Assembly (NCBI GenBank): GCA_025345505.1
Contig: JANVCC010009942.1
Span: forward strand, 1,367,443 to 1,431,442
DNA length: 64,000 nt
Reading direction: 5' to 3'
DNA from: Todiramphus chloris collaris
Taxonomy: Eukaryota > Chordata > Aves > Coraciiformes > Alcedinidae
Shown here one piece after another: positions 49,755 to 60,372 of this stretch. The notes below the pieces were generated by a model. That model was not told where the DNA came from. It saw nothing but the letters and a program-made list of their open reading frames with translations, and did not search any database. How positions within the stretch are numbered: position 1 is the stretch's first letter; every line of letters begins with the position of its first letter. Both the position numbers and the translations under genes were made by a program.

Positions 49755-51301
49755 CTGAAACCTATGATCAAGGCCAAAAAAAAAAATACCCCTCATGTAA
49801 GAAAATACCTATAATGTTAATTTGATAACTTGTTTAATTTATTTCCACAAGTTGGTTTCTTATAAATATTATTTATACTTTACTATCATTAGTAAGAAAA
49901 TGAATTAAAAAAAAAAAACTGCAGTAAAAAGTTTCTAGGATTTAGATAATTTGGTGTTTGAAAAGCAAACAGGAAGCTGTTTTATTATGACATTAACACA
50001 CTGCTTTTTAAAGTATGTACTCTTACCTGTATAGGGGAAATAGATTGCTCTGATTTAGAAAAATTTCTTTACCACAATATGTTTTTTTCCCTAGAAATTA
50101 TGTACCCTTTGTAAGAAGTGGAAGTCCAAATACTCATAATAAAGTAAAATAAAACTAATAGAAATTTGCAACTTTTTTATTTAAAACGTTTTTCAAGGAA
50201 TATTCAAAGAATGTCTGAATGACACTCTTAGATATATGGTTTAGTCTTAGGTAGTGCTGCAAAGAGCAGGAATTTTGACTTGATCCTTATAGGTCCTTTA
50301 CAACTTGAGATATTTTACGATTTTATGGTATTTTTATGCATTTGGAGGCAACGGGCAATCTAATCAAAGAGAACTTCTAGATCAACTTTTCAAGAGGAAA
50401 ATTTTTTATGGATTTGCCACTATACAGCTCTTGACTGAAAACAGGAGAAAATTCACCTCGAATTCTCTCAGCCATTGTAACTCCCATCTTTTTCTCACAA
50501 TAATTTCATGCTAATAGTAAGCGATGAGTACTTAAAACAGCCACTGTAGTGCTTAGAAACAGTGAATAATCAGAACCTCTGAAGCTTACACCCTGCTAAA
50601 ATCTTTAGTCTTAGTAAACATTATTTTTAATTTAATCGTCTAAACCAATGAAAATGTTCTCTGGGTCATGGAAGAATGGCAAACAATACAGGAAAGAAGT
50701 CTCCAGTTGATACTGATTTAAAGGGGACAGGTTTTGGAACTTTTAACAAAGATGTTACCATTGTGAGAGAAAATTCTCAAAGAATTACTTTTATGAGACC
50801 GTAGATATTCTGAGAAGACTGATGTAATAATGAGAAGCAACTATTTTGGTTTTTTCCATGTCTTACACAAAGTCTTTTACCATTACTTAGTAAATTTCCC
50901 AGCACAGATACCACTGTCTGCACCTATTGCCTTGATTACTTTCCTGTGAAGACACCGAAGCTCTAAACTAAGAAATACAAATAAAGCATATATAGGTATA
51001 CATTATTCCACCTAGGTCAGTTATCAATAGCTTTATAGTCCCAATACAATAATTGAGGCTGGTACACTGAGTCATTGCCTCTGCTGAACTAGAGTTCACA
51101 TGTATATTATGGTATACGTGGAATACAAAACAAAGTAAGCTAGACTATGCCTACAAATTACAATCACACTTCCAGTTACAGTGCAGACATTGCCTTCAGT
51201 TTGATCTATCTTATGAGGACTGATGCAAGAAAAACTTGCACAGCAATGTATTAATTCTGTGTGGCCAGGGAGAGCCATTAATGAAACGCCTTTCATGAGG
51301 A
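49755..51301. other. AT-rich intron, no gene seen
   Basis: Presumed PDE4D intron upstream of the PDE4D7-type exon. A faint CR1 tail lies at about 50285-50332. Otherwise nothing is supported. Confidence 0.5.
50285..50332 (+). mobile_element. possible CR1 3' tail, very old
   Basis: 'tccttataggtcctttacaacttgagatattttacgattttatgg' resembles the last 45 bases of CR1, including a decayed terminal repeat. The upstream part is not recognisable. Confidence 0.45.
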
Positions 51302-51306
51302 GTAAT

Positions 51307-51545
51307 TTTATGGGGTTTGCATGGCAATGCTTTGGTAGAAGGGGGCCGCAGGGGTGGCTTCTATGAGAAGCTGCCAGAAGCTTTCCCTATGTCCAAGACA
51401 GCCAATGCCAGCTGTCTACAAGATGGACCTGCCACTAAGGCCTGTGGTAGTGTCTTTCTGACAATATATTTAAAAAGGAGAAAAAAAGCCCATGGAAGAG
51501 CAGCCAGAGGGATGCCAGGCCATGAAGGTAAAAGAAAAAGTCTGG
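51307..51545 (+). mobile_element. solo LTR, left part, interrupted by CR1
   Basis: The block opens TTTATGGGGTTTGCATGGC, which matches the start of a long avian LTR that I recognise, with the terminal TG mutated. A TATTTAAA lies near 51467. GTAAT at 51302-51306 is a target duplication matching GTAAT at 53674-53678, right after the other half. The right boundary with the nested CR1 is approximate. Confidence 0.75.
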
Positions 51546-53127
51546 AGGGAGGAAGACTCACCACTGGTCAATGAGAATTGGGTATAGAGATCAGTAAGGC
51601 AAGATGGACACTTACATATCCATGGGCCTCAATGGGATCCACCCGTGAGTGATGAGGGAGCTGGCTGATGTTGTTGCTAAGCCCCTTTTGATCACTTTTC
51701 GAAGATCATGGAGAATGGGAGAAGTACTTGAGGACTGCAGGAAAGCCAGTGTTACTCCAGTCTTCAAAAAGGGCAAGAGAGGGGACCCAGAATATGACAA
51801 GTCAGTCAGCCTCACCTCCATCCCTTGAAAGATGATGGAACAGGTCATTCCTGAGGTCATCTCTACACACATGGAGGAAAGGAAGGTTATCATGAGTAGT
51901 CAGCGTGGATTCACCAAGCCAAAATCAGGTTTAACTAATCTGATAGCCTTCTATGTTGGTGTGACTGAATGTAGATGCAGGGAGAACAGTGGATGTTGTC
52001 TACCTTAACTACAGCAATGCTTTTGACACTGTCTCCCGTAATATCCTCATAGGTAAAATCAGGAAGTGTGGGTTAGATGAGTGGATTGTGAAATGGACTG
52101 AGGACTGTCTGAACAATAGGTCTCAGAGGGTCATGATCAGTGGTGCAGAGTCTAGTTAGAAGCCAGTAACTATTGGTCCTTCCAAGGGGTTAGTGCTGTG
52201 TCCTGTCTTGTTCATTGTCTTCATCAATGACATCGATGAAGAGACAGAGTGTACCCTCAGCATGCTTGCTGATGATACAAAATTGGGAGGAGTGGCTCAT
52301 ATACCAGAAAGCTGTGCTGCCATTCAGCAAGACCATGATAGGGTGGAGAGTTTGGTGGAGGAGGACCATGTTAAATTTAACAAGGACAAGTGTACAGTCC
52401 TACAGCTGGGGATGAATAACCCAATGCACTGGTATGGATTAGGGGTTGACCTGCTGGAGAACAGTTCCATGGAGAAGGACCTTGTAGTCCTTGTGGGCAA
52501 CAATAAATTATCCATGGGACAGCATTGTGCCTTTGTGGCCAAGATGACCAATGGTATCCTGGGATGCTCTTCTTTAGAAGAGTATGTCCAGTAGGTCAAG
52601 GGGGGTTCCCTTCTCCCTCTACTCTGGCCTAGAGAGGCTGTATCTGGAGTGCTGTGTCTAGTTACAGGCTCCCTGTTCAAGAGGACCAGGGAAATACTTA
52701 GGGAGAGTCCAACAGAGGGCTACAAGGATGATTAAGGCACTGGAATATGAAGAAAGGCTGAGGCATCTGGGTCTGGAGAAGAGAAGGCTGAGAGGGGATC
52801 TTGTCAGTGTTTGTAAATATCTAAAGAGTGGGTGTCAAGGAGATAGGGCCAGTGTCTTTACAGTGGTTCCCACCGAAGGATGAGGAGCAACAGACATAAA
52901 CTAGAACCCAGGAAGTTCCACCTGAACATGAGGAAAACCTTCTTTACTATGAGGTTGATGGAGCCCTGGAACAGGCTGCCCAGGTACATTATGGAGTCTC
53001 TTTCTCTGGAGAGAAAAACCTGCCTGGATGCATTCCTATGATCTTGCTTTGGCAGAGAGGTTGGTCTAGATGGTCCCCAGAGGTCCCTTCCAATACCTAC
53101 CATTCTGTGAATCTATGATTCTGAAGA
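51546..53127 (+). mobile_element. CR1 inserted into an LTR, plus strand
   Basis: A 5'-truncated CR1 covers the reverse transcriptase to the 3' end. Recognisable codons include FINDIDEETECTLSMLADDTKL around 52220-52282 (LADD in place of FADD), NKDKCTVLQLG around 52379-52411, and the terminal repeat at about 53100-53124. Frameshifts are many, so the copy is inactive. It sits between the two halves of an LTR that still has matching target duplications outside, so it inserted after that LTR. Confidence 0.88.
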
Positions 53128-53673
53128 GCTCCACCCTGCAGAAGGCAGCCATGCTGGAGCAGTTCATGAAGAACAGCAGCCCACCGTAAGGACTCACATT
53201 GGAAAAGATAATGGAGAATTGTCTCCCAAGGGAGGGACCTCATGCTGTAACAGGGGAAGACTGTGAGCAGTCCTGAGCTTCCCCTGAGGAGGAAGGAGCA
53301 GCAGAGATAATGTGTGATGAACTGACCACAGCCCCCATTCCCCATCCCCCTGCGCCAATGTCAGGGGAAACAGGTAGAGAAATTGAGAATAAAGTTGATC
53401 CCAGGAAGAAGTGAGGGCTGGAAGGAAGCTTTTTGAAGATTTTTTTATTATTATAATTTCTCATTAATCTGATTTGATTGGTAATAAATTAAAACTAATT
53501 TCCCCAAGTCAAGTCTGCTTTGTCCATGAGAGCAATTGGTAAGCAGCCTCCCTCTGCTGTTATTCAAACCCACGAACCTTTAATTATATTTTATTTCCTC
53601 TGTGCAGCTGAGGGAATAGTGATAGAGTAGCTTTGGTGGGCACCTGGCATCCATCCAGAGTCAGCCCACCACA
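53128..53673 (+). mobile_element. solo LTR, right part, interrupted by CR1
   Basis: This runs from the GC-rich segment 'ctggagcagttcatgaagaac' (about 53153-53174) to the end GGTGGGCACCTGGCAT...CCCACCACA at 53673. I recognise this as the 3' part of the same long avian LTR type as 51307-51545. Candidate polyadenylation signals AATAAA lie near 53388 and 53482. The 5-bp duplication GTAAT follows at 53674-53678. Some of the LTR middle may be missing. Confidence 0.8.
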
Positions 53674-54415
53674 GTAATATTATTAAGCTTCATTTGTCCT
53701 CAGAGCTTGAGCATTTGCTGTGAGCAAACTGTTTCTAATTAAATTTTTAATCACAAAATCTAAATTCATGATTTAGCTATTTTTCTTTATCTAACTGTAA
53801 TGTAGTTTAGGAAAACAAAGATTACAAAATGGTTTGCGTTAATGCATGTACTCTGAAGCGTATCAACAGCAAAATTAATCACTGTGAATATACTACAAGA
53901 ATTAATGTGTTATAGTCACCCAGAGAGAAGTTGAGCTTAAGGTTTGTATTTTCAGTGTGTGCATGGTGGATATTCAAGACGGTGGAATTAATAATTATTT
54001 TCAATTAATTAATTATATATGCAAGAAATGAAAAATTATTGTATCAGAGATAAACATATTCTATCTCATGAGGTTATCTGATCCATTTCATCAGCCAATT
54101 TTTTTGGGCAGCTATGAAATTCATAACAAACCTTGGACTGCAGCCACAGACAGAATGAAAAAAATGAACTGAGAAAGTGAACTCACTGGGTAATAGAGGC
54201 ATAAAGAAAATGATAAGGGAAAGGGAAGAATTCTAACACAAATATTAAAACTAAGCTTTGGAGAAATCAAACACTAGGCACTTATTTTGATGACAGTGAT
54301 GACCTATATTTTGATGACAATGAAAAAATAAAAAAAATTGTGGAAAACAGGCTACTGATTCATGTACAAATACTCCGTCACCTAAACCAGGAAATGCTGA
54401 TCATAATGATTTTAC
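53674..54415. other. no gene seen
   Basis: AT-rich presumed intron beginning with the GTAAT target duplication. Nothing else is supported. Confidence 0.5.
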
Positions 54416-54896
54416 TCATGGTGAAGAAATTCTTCCTAATGTCTAATCTGAATCTACCCACTTCTAGTTTTGATCCATTCAGTCCTACAACTACCCAACA
54501 GCCTAAAAAGTCCCTCACCAGCTTTTTTGTAGGCCACCCCCTAACATACTGGAAGGGGACCAGTAAGGTCTCCTCAGAGCATTCTCTTCTCCAGGCTGAA
54601 TAAGCCCAACTGTCTCAGTCTGTCCTCATAGGAGAGGTGCTCCAGCCCTCTGATCATCTTTGTGGCCCTTCTTTGGACATGTTCGAGCACATCCATATCT
54701 TTCCTGTAACAGGGGCTCCAGAACTGGATGCAGTACTCGAGGTCGGGTCAAACAAGAGTGGAGTAGAGGGGAAGAATCACTTCCCCTGACCTGCTGGGCA
54801 CACTTCTCTTGATGCAGCCCAGAATATGATTTGCTTTCTGGGCTGCAAGTGTACCCTGTCAGCTTATGTTGAGCTTCTTCTCCACCAGTATTATTT
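54416..54896 (-). mobile_element. CR1 fragment, minus strand
   Basis: The minus strand carries the CR1 ORF2 C-terminal region ('ctcataggagaggtgctccagccctctgatcatctt' complement near 54627-54662). Both the 5' part and the terminal 3' repeat are missing. Frames are broken. Confidence 0.85.
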
Positions 54897-55029
54897 GCTG
54901 GCTAACATAATACTCATGAGATAATTTGCTAGCCTTCTAATTAGCAGGTATGTTTCTTACTTCTTATCAGTAATTGCTCATTAGTAGGCATAGATTTTTG
55001 TGCAACAATAAATGTCTGTAATTTAAGGA

Positions 55030-55630
55030 ACAAAATGAGTAGGAGAACTGAAGTGATTGTGCCCCTGTACTCTTCACTGGTGAGGCCACAACTTGACTAC
55101 TGTGTTCAGTTCTGGGCCCCTCAACACAAGAAAGAGATTGAATTGCTGGAGCGAGTTCAGGGAAGGCCAACCAAGCTGGTGAAGGTTCTGGAGAACAAGT
55201 CATGTGAGGAGAGGCTGAGGGAATTGGGATTATTCAGTTTGGAGAAGAAGAGGAGGAGGGGGAGACCTTCTTGTTCTCTACAACTACGTGAAAAGAGGTT
55301 GTAGTGAGTTGGGTGCTGGCCTCTTCTCTCAAGTAAATAACGACAAGACTAGGGGAAATGGCCTGAAGTTGCACCAGGGGAGGTTTAGTTTAGATACTAG
55401 AAAGAATTTCTTTACTGAAAGAGTAGTCAGGCACTGGAATGGGCTGCCCAGCAAGGTGGTGGAGTCACCATCCCTAGAAGTACTAAAAAAACATCTAGAT
55501 GAGGAACTTCAGGACATGTTCTAGTGGGATTTTAAGGTAGTTTGGTTTGCGTTGGTTTTTTTTTTATTGACAGTTGGATGTGGTGATCATGGCGGCCTTT
55601 TCCACCTGTGCCAATTCTGTGATTCTGTGA
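55030..55630 (+). mobile_element. CR1 fragment, plus strand, 3' end
   Basis: A 5'-truncated CR1 starts in the C-terminal region ([22 protein letters not shown] from about 55056) and ends with ATTCTGTGATTCTGTGA at 55615-55630. Two frames, 55035-55304 and 55288-55524, cover the protein, so one frameshift separates them. A ten-T run lies in the 3' untranslated part. Confidence 0.93.
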
Positions 55631-57859
55631 AAAGTCAGCCACATATTACAAGCTTGTCAGAAAATAAAATCAGCCTGACATAAGTCAAAAAGTAAAGAGC
55701 CCTGACATGGAACTATGGATTGTTTATTCTTGTCATTGTTCTGCAGGCCTCTTGACTGACTTAAGCAGATTATCTATTTCTCATGTTCCTTAGCATTTCT
55801 TTGAAAAACACTTTTTTAGAAGTATCACAGTATTCATCTCTAACAAAGTAGTTGTGTAGTGCCAGTTCTTGAATTATCCATAACCACCAGACCCAGATAC
55901 ACCCTCCCATTCTTTCAATCTGTTGCTCAGTCTTGTGATGTCTTTTACAAGAGCAAATAAGGAGACTTCCAAGCGTTTAAAAAAACTGAACACTGCAGTA
56001 ATTCTTCTAACAACTTTGACATGCCAGCACAGTTCTATTTAAAAGAATACTAATTGGAAAGAAAAGGTACAACTTCTCAATCTCTGCGTATGTTCTTGCA
56101 TTTCCATGCCACAATATATATCATGCCTATACAACAGTAGAATTAAACTAGAAGGTAGATGAAAAATAGGTTAAATTAATTACCTTGGTTTGTTTATTTG
56201 TAGCCCAGAGGTATACTGAGTACCAAAGAGCCAGAGCTCACAATGAAATTTCATTTTCAAAGTTTGACATTCAAGGCAAACAACTTCTCCTAACGAATGA
56301 TGTGGTTGTTTCTAACCCACCTACAGAAAAAAACTCTTGACTCATCTCTGTGATTAGCTTGAGTCAGAAAATAATGATCTCTAATAATTCTACCTACTTC
56401 TGTACAAAACAATTCTCTCATTTTCTTAAAACTACTTTGAGTAAACTGCCCAAATATTTTTTACACTTTTACTTAGAATAAGTAACTATTATTTTATGCT
56501 TTACTAGAAGCTGAGATAGTAGTAGTTATGAAAACTTTGTAATTTTTTATGATAAGTGTTCAAACAGTTCATCTAAGCAGACAGTACGTGAGTACTGACT
56601 GTTTTAAATGCCAATAATACATGTATAGAACACAAGGAACAGGTGCTAGCTTGAGAGTATAAATATCTGTACTTTCTTCTCTGCTTTATTATGGATGTTC
56701 ATTGCTACACTGGCAATTCTTTCACCATCACCATGCCTTAGATTCTATACCTGATGAACTGATAATTTTTTTTCCCATCTAGCTATGAGTGTGCTTGAGA
56801 CACACTAGCACTGTTTATTAGCACAGATATTTTAGATCTAGACTGAACACACTATCCTTCTTTCAGTCAATTCTCTGCTTTTTGATTCCAATATATTTTC
56901 CACTTCTTCATCACAAACAATCATTTTAATACTTTGAAAGCATAATGCAAGGAAACCAGTAAACCAGTAAAATGTTCTTGCTCTTGGGTTCTTTAATTTT
57001 TGTTCAAAAGTAAATGAATCTGTGTTATTCACAGACCATTTAAATTCTTTGTTTCACTGTGACTAGATTCAATGCTGCTTATTATTTGCACTATGGAAAA
57101 AGAGAAAATGGTGATTCATAGTCTTAATCTCATAGTTAAATAAAATTAACTTTTACACAGTCAGGCAAGTGGAAAACCATCTCTAAAACATGTCTGGAAT
57201 ATTTTTTTTTTGCTATGTCATTCTTCAAGTGGTTTAAAGTAATTACACCACTAAAAATGTGATCATGTATCTCAGCATAAGTTAAGAACTATTAATGTAT
57301 AAAAGAAAATGAATAATTCTTAGTGATAGTATAGTTAATTAGGTGGAGATGGTGGAATTGTTAATGGTGCAAGAAATACTCGTGCTTATTTCTATTCTGT
57401 ATTTAGAAGAATGAAAATGATTTATTCAAGGCAAATTAAGAGGAATTATTTTCCAGGACATTGATAAGCAGAGTTCTTTAGGAAAAAAAACCAACCTGTT
57501 TTAAGTCAGCAGATCAAATGGTCTTCACAGAATAACCCAATAAAAGTTGACAAGAATCCTTTAGTTCTTCCAACAATAACAAATTCTGAAAAGCAAGGGA
57601 AGTCCAAAAGGACTGGAAGAACACCTGTTCTAAGAGAATAAATTCAATTACCCAAATTCCAATAGAAAAGCGAGCCTCCTAACATCACAAAAAGAAATAA
57701 ACCATATTACTATAAAAATGTAAGATTAATCCAGTGGCTTTAGTTGGTCCATTTGACTTTCTTTTGCTTGTATGTACCAGTTTTTTAAGGCACTGCCATG
57801 AAACTGATAACAAAAACAGTGCTATATGAATAAGACTGTCTCTGAGGCAGATACCCTAG
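55631..57859. other. AT-rich intron, no gene seen
   Basis: Presumed PDE4D intron up to the provirus. The 6-bp duplication CCCTAG at 57854-57859 marks the insertion site. Confidence 0.5.
57854..57859. repeat. target site duplication CCCTAG (left)
   Basis: This hexamer directly precedes the left LTR and is repeated at 62488-62493 directly after the right LTR. Six bases is the usual size for alpharetroviral and betaretroviral integrases. Confidence 0.93.
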
Positions 57860-58261
57860 TGTCGGTGAAGGGAGACGCGGACACTCCTATGGTCATCCAG
57901 CCCGTCTCATTTATTGTTAAGACCAACACTCTTTTATACAGTTGTTAATGAGGCTCATACATAGTGCAAAAGCTTAGCTCCTTATTGGCTCCTGTCTTTC
58001 TGCACATAGCAACATTTTGGCTCCTGTCTGTCTGCACATACAGCAGTATTTTGGCCTTTTGCAATTAACCCATCCTGTTCCTTCGGTCAGCTTGTAACTT
58101 TTGTTTCTTTCTTACAGCCTTGTTTACCATCTACTAGCACGTACACAGTGGGGCAAGGTCAAACCGACCTTGCCTCAGCCCTTGTCAGCTTGTCCAGGGG
58201 GACAAGCTTCATACGGCCTCGATCTGACTCCTCAAGCCACTCTTTCACAAGGCTCTCCACA
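57860..58261 (-). repeat. 3' LTR of the young ERV
   Basis: 402 bp. On the minus strand it begins TGTGGAGAGCC (58261) and ends CACCGACA (57860). TATAAAAG lies at the complement of 57931-57938 and AATAAA at 57910-57915, only 15 bp apart, so the R region must be short. The first 103 bases are also the end of the env coding frame. Confidence 0.97.
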
Positions 58262-59535
58262 TTTCCCCTGTTTTCTTTTTGCGCAAGCATATGCGATGCA
58301 AGCATTCTTCGCATGCTTCGCTGTACCAAGCCTTGCACACAATTAAACATACATGGCAAAAGCAACAAGATCACTAAGATAACCCCAACAATAAGCATTC
58401 CAGTTTTAACAATATCTTTTAGCCATGGGCTTAACCCCAAAGACGCAAGCCATACGTCAAAAGGACTCTGCACTACAGTAATCTTAGAAGTATGTTCCTT
58501 TAACCATTGCAGCTGGGTATGAATGGATTCTCCATGATTCGAGAGATTAAAGCAACACATGCCTTCAAATTCTTCGCATCCGTGCCCTTGAGCTAACAAA
58601 AGAAAATCTATTGCAGCACGATTTTGTAAAAGAGCATGTCTAAGGCTATCCATGTCTTGTGAAAGTTGCTCCAAAATCTCTGTGGTTACATTTGACTGTT
58701 TCGCTACCCAACAAGCAAGTTTATTGAGTGTCGTTAAAGCGTGTGCAGTTCCTATATTTGGAAAAAGAGCTGCAAAAAATCTTGTGGCTTCTCCCCAAAG
58801 CTCAACATTATCTCTACAATTAGGTGGTAACTGAGTAGCAAAGCGTCGCCGACGGAATTTAGCGGTATTATGCCTCAGCCTAACTATAGCTGATTTGTTT
58901 AATGCTAATAATGTTAATTGACCAAGATAACAGGGTCCTCCATGCGCATAGCGGGGAATACCATGCCATGCTCTATCCCCACAAATGAGGAAAACACCTT
59001 CAGGAAGGGCCAGCGCACTCTTGTTTGCCCACATTTTCACATGGCTATCACCCCATCCATAGGAGCGATACGGACCACACATTGCTGTCGCATTGGCAAA
59101 CACATTGGCCGTAGGGGTTAACCATGTAATGTTACCCTCTATTTTCGGGCTTCCTAGAAAAACGCATCCAGTCTCATTTGCGCTGTAGTTTAGTCTACGA
59201 CTTCCTAATAAATCTAACTCCTGAGGGTCCCAGGGAAGAGAGGTGTTTAGACCGGACAGTAATAACGCTGTGCAATGACTACTATTTTTTGCCATACTGC
59301 AATTGTTTCTAGAAAAAGGTAAAAAAGCATTTCTATCAAAACCAGGCACTCCTATCAAACATGTTCGAAAAGGGTCAGTAGCCGAAGCAAGCGACAAGCA
59401 AAACGCAGAACTGTTTGTTTGGTTAGCCCAGGTTACCCACAAATTTTTTCGTGAATCAATCTTGTGTAAAAATCCCTCTACTTTCATTGTCAAGGTGGCT
59501 CCCATCATGCCTAAAATAATTAAACGGATCATCAT
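58159..59535 (-). CDS. env: retroviral env, intact frame, alpharetrovirus-like
   Basis: A 458-codon envelope precursor for receptor binding and membrane fusion, starting ATGATG at 59535 with a hydrophobic signal region (residues about 1-17). The surface subunit (to about 231) has roughly ten N-glycosylation sites and ends in a furin-type KFRRRR. The transmembrane subunit has a cysteine-bounded internal fusion loop (C240 to C275), a heptad/immunosuppressive-like region, a CX6CC motif (320-328), a membrane span (about 378-396) and a cytoplasmic tail. The internal fusion loop and the region around CX6CC resemble alpharetroviral env. The surface subunit looks short for that group. Residues from about 426 to the stop are encoded by the 3' LTR, and the polypurine tract lies in the tail coding region. 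No stop or frameshift is present. Expression is unknown and would need splicing of the proviral RNA. Confidence 0.93.
   Translation of the reverse strand: MMIRLIILGMMGATLTMKVEGFLHKIDSRKNLWVTWANQTNSSAFCLSLASATDPFRTCLIGVPGFDRNAFLPFSRNNCSMAKNSSHCTALLLSGLNTSLPWDPQELDLLGSRRLNYSANETGCVFLGSPKIEGNITWLTPTANVFANATAMCGPYRSYGWGDSHVKMWANKSALALPEGVFLICGDRAWHGIPRYAHGGPCYLGQLTLLALNKSAIVRLRHNTAKFRRRRFATQLPPNCRDNVELWGEATRFFAALFPNIGTAHALTTLNKLACWVAKQSNVTTEILEQLSQDMDSLRHALLQNRAAIDFLLLAQGHGCEEFEGMCCFNLSNHGESIHTQLQWLKEHTSKITVVQSPFDVWLASLGLSPWLKDIVKTGMLIVGVILVILLLLPCMFNCVQGLVQRSMRRMLASHMLAQKENRGNVESLVKEWLEESDRGRMKLVPLDKLTRAEARSV
58262..58280 (-). promoter_or_regulatory. polypurine tract of the young ERV
   Basis: On the minus strand the purine run AAAAAGAAAACAGGGGAAA, with one C, directly precedes the TG of the 3' LTR. 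It primes plus-strand DNA synthesis. It also encodes part of the env tail. Confidence 0.85.
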
Positions 59536-59657
59536 TATCCACAGGAATAGTCTACGTCTTATCTCCTCCCTCTATCTCTCTGATTCGGACGGCTCTGTTG
59601 CTGCCAAAGGCGCTGGCCACACCCCCCGCACTGAAAAGCTATCCAGGCTTCGCAAAA

Positions 59658-59749
59658 GCAACTCCCACAACTGTAACAAAGCAACTCCCACAACTGTAAC
59701 AAAGCAACTCCCACAACTGTGACAAAGCAACTCCCACAACCGTAACAAA
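59658..59749. repeat. four 23-bp tandem repeats between pol remnant and env
   Basis: Units at 59658-59680, 59681-59703, 59704-59726 and 59727-59749 read GCAACTCCCACAACTGTAACAAA, with one change each in units 3 and 4. The period is not a multiple of three, so it is not a coding repeat. A long minus-strand frame across it (59903-59559) lacks an ATG start and is judged fortuitous. Confidence 0.93.
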
Positions 59750-59853
59750 GTTCGTTATCCGCCCACCGAGGCCAAAACAAGCCTGTCTCGTCCCCCGCTT
59801 CAATCCACCCCACCCAATCTTCTGGGGTAGTCCTTAGGGCAGCGCGTGCCTCA

Positions 59854-60372
59854 CTATTGTAGTGGGCTAAATTCAGCAAGTAGGGATGTAGGATCAGGGT
59901 CAACTTCTGTTGGATCCTCTGCTGATCTGGCGGCGTCAGGCGCTCCCACTGGTTGCTCGTGAAGGGCCGGTTTCACCCATCTAGCGGGAATCCACAACGT
60001 TCCTGTAGGGGTGGAAACACTGTGGGCCATGATTAGTATTTCACCCGTATAGTCCGCGTCAATAACTCCGGGCAACACAAACAGTCCCATCACAGAGGTT
60101 GATGATCGTCCTAACAGAAGTCCTCCATAAAACTGTCCTTGAATTTGGATGGGCCCGTAAACCCCCGTTGGGATTTTAACTGGATGAGAAGTCATCAAAG
60201 TTGTAGTCACTGCTGCTGCCAAGTCAAGCCCGAGGCTCCCTCTAGTGGCGGGTTGTAAGCAGGAGGAGGCGTTGTAGTTGCGGCGGCCGTCTGGGATTAG
60301 CAGTTCTGGCACCACACCCCGGAAGCTCGACATTCCCTTCGGATGTGACCTCCTACCCCGCACCGGTAACAT
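59854..60372 (-). pseudogene. dUTPase fragment fused to a probable integrase end
   Basis: A 172-codon frame overlapping the end of gag and in the -1 frame relative to it, as expected for a gag-pro frameshift product. It holds three of the five dUTPase motifs: GSLGLDLAA (about 45-53), GRSS (88-91) and GVIDADYTGEI (102-112). A dUTPase keeps dUTP out of retroviral DNA and occurs in betaretroviruses between nucleocapsid and protease. Near residue 117 the similarity ends. The rest (GTLWIPARWVKPAL, then an acidic tail) looks like the C-terminal domain and end of integrase. I infer a deletion of protease, reverse transcriptase, RNase H and most of integrase, with an in-frame join near 60020. Motifs 4 and 5 are missing, so activity is not expected. 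The integrase part is less certain than the dUTPase part. Confidence 0.82.

Noticed and set aside
59559-59903. Minus-strand frame of 114 codons between the dUTPase fragment and env
   Set aside because: It starts with TTG, its cysteine-rich text comes from the out-of-phase 23-bp repeat, and it overlaps the dUTPase/integrase frame.
60297-60372. A canonical frameshift heptamer in the gag-dUTPase overlap
   Set aside because: None fits the X XXY YYZ pattern in the gag frame. G-rich runs such as GGGGTGTGG do not qualify.
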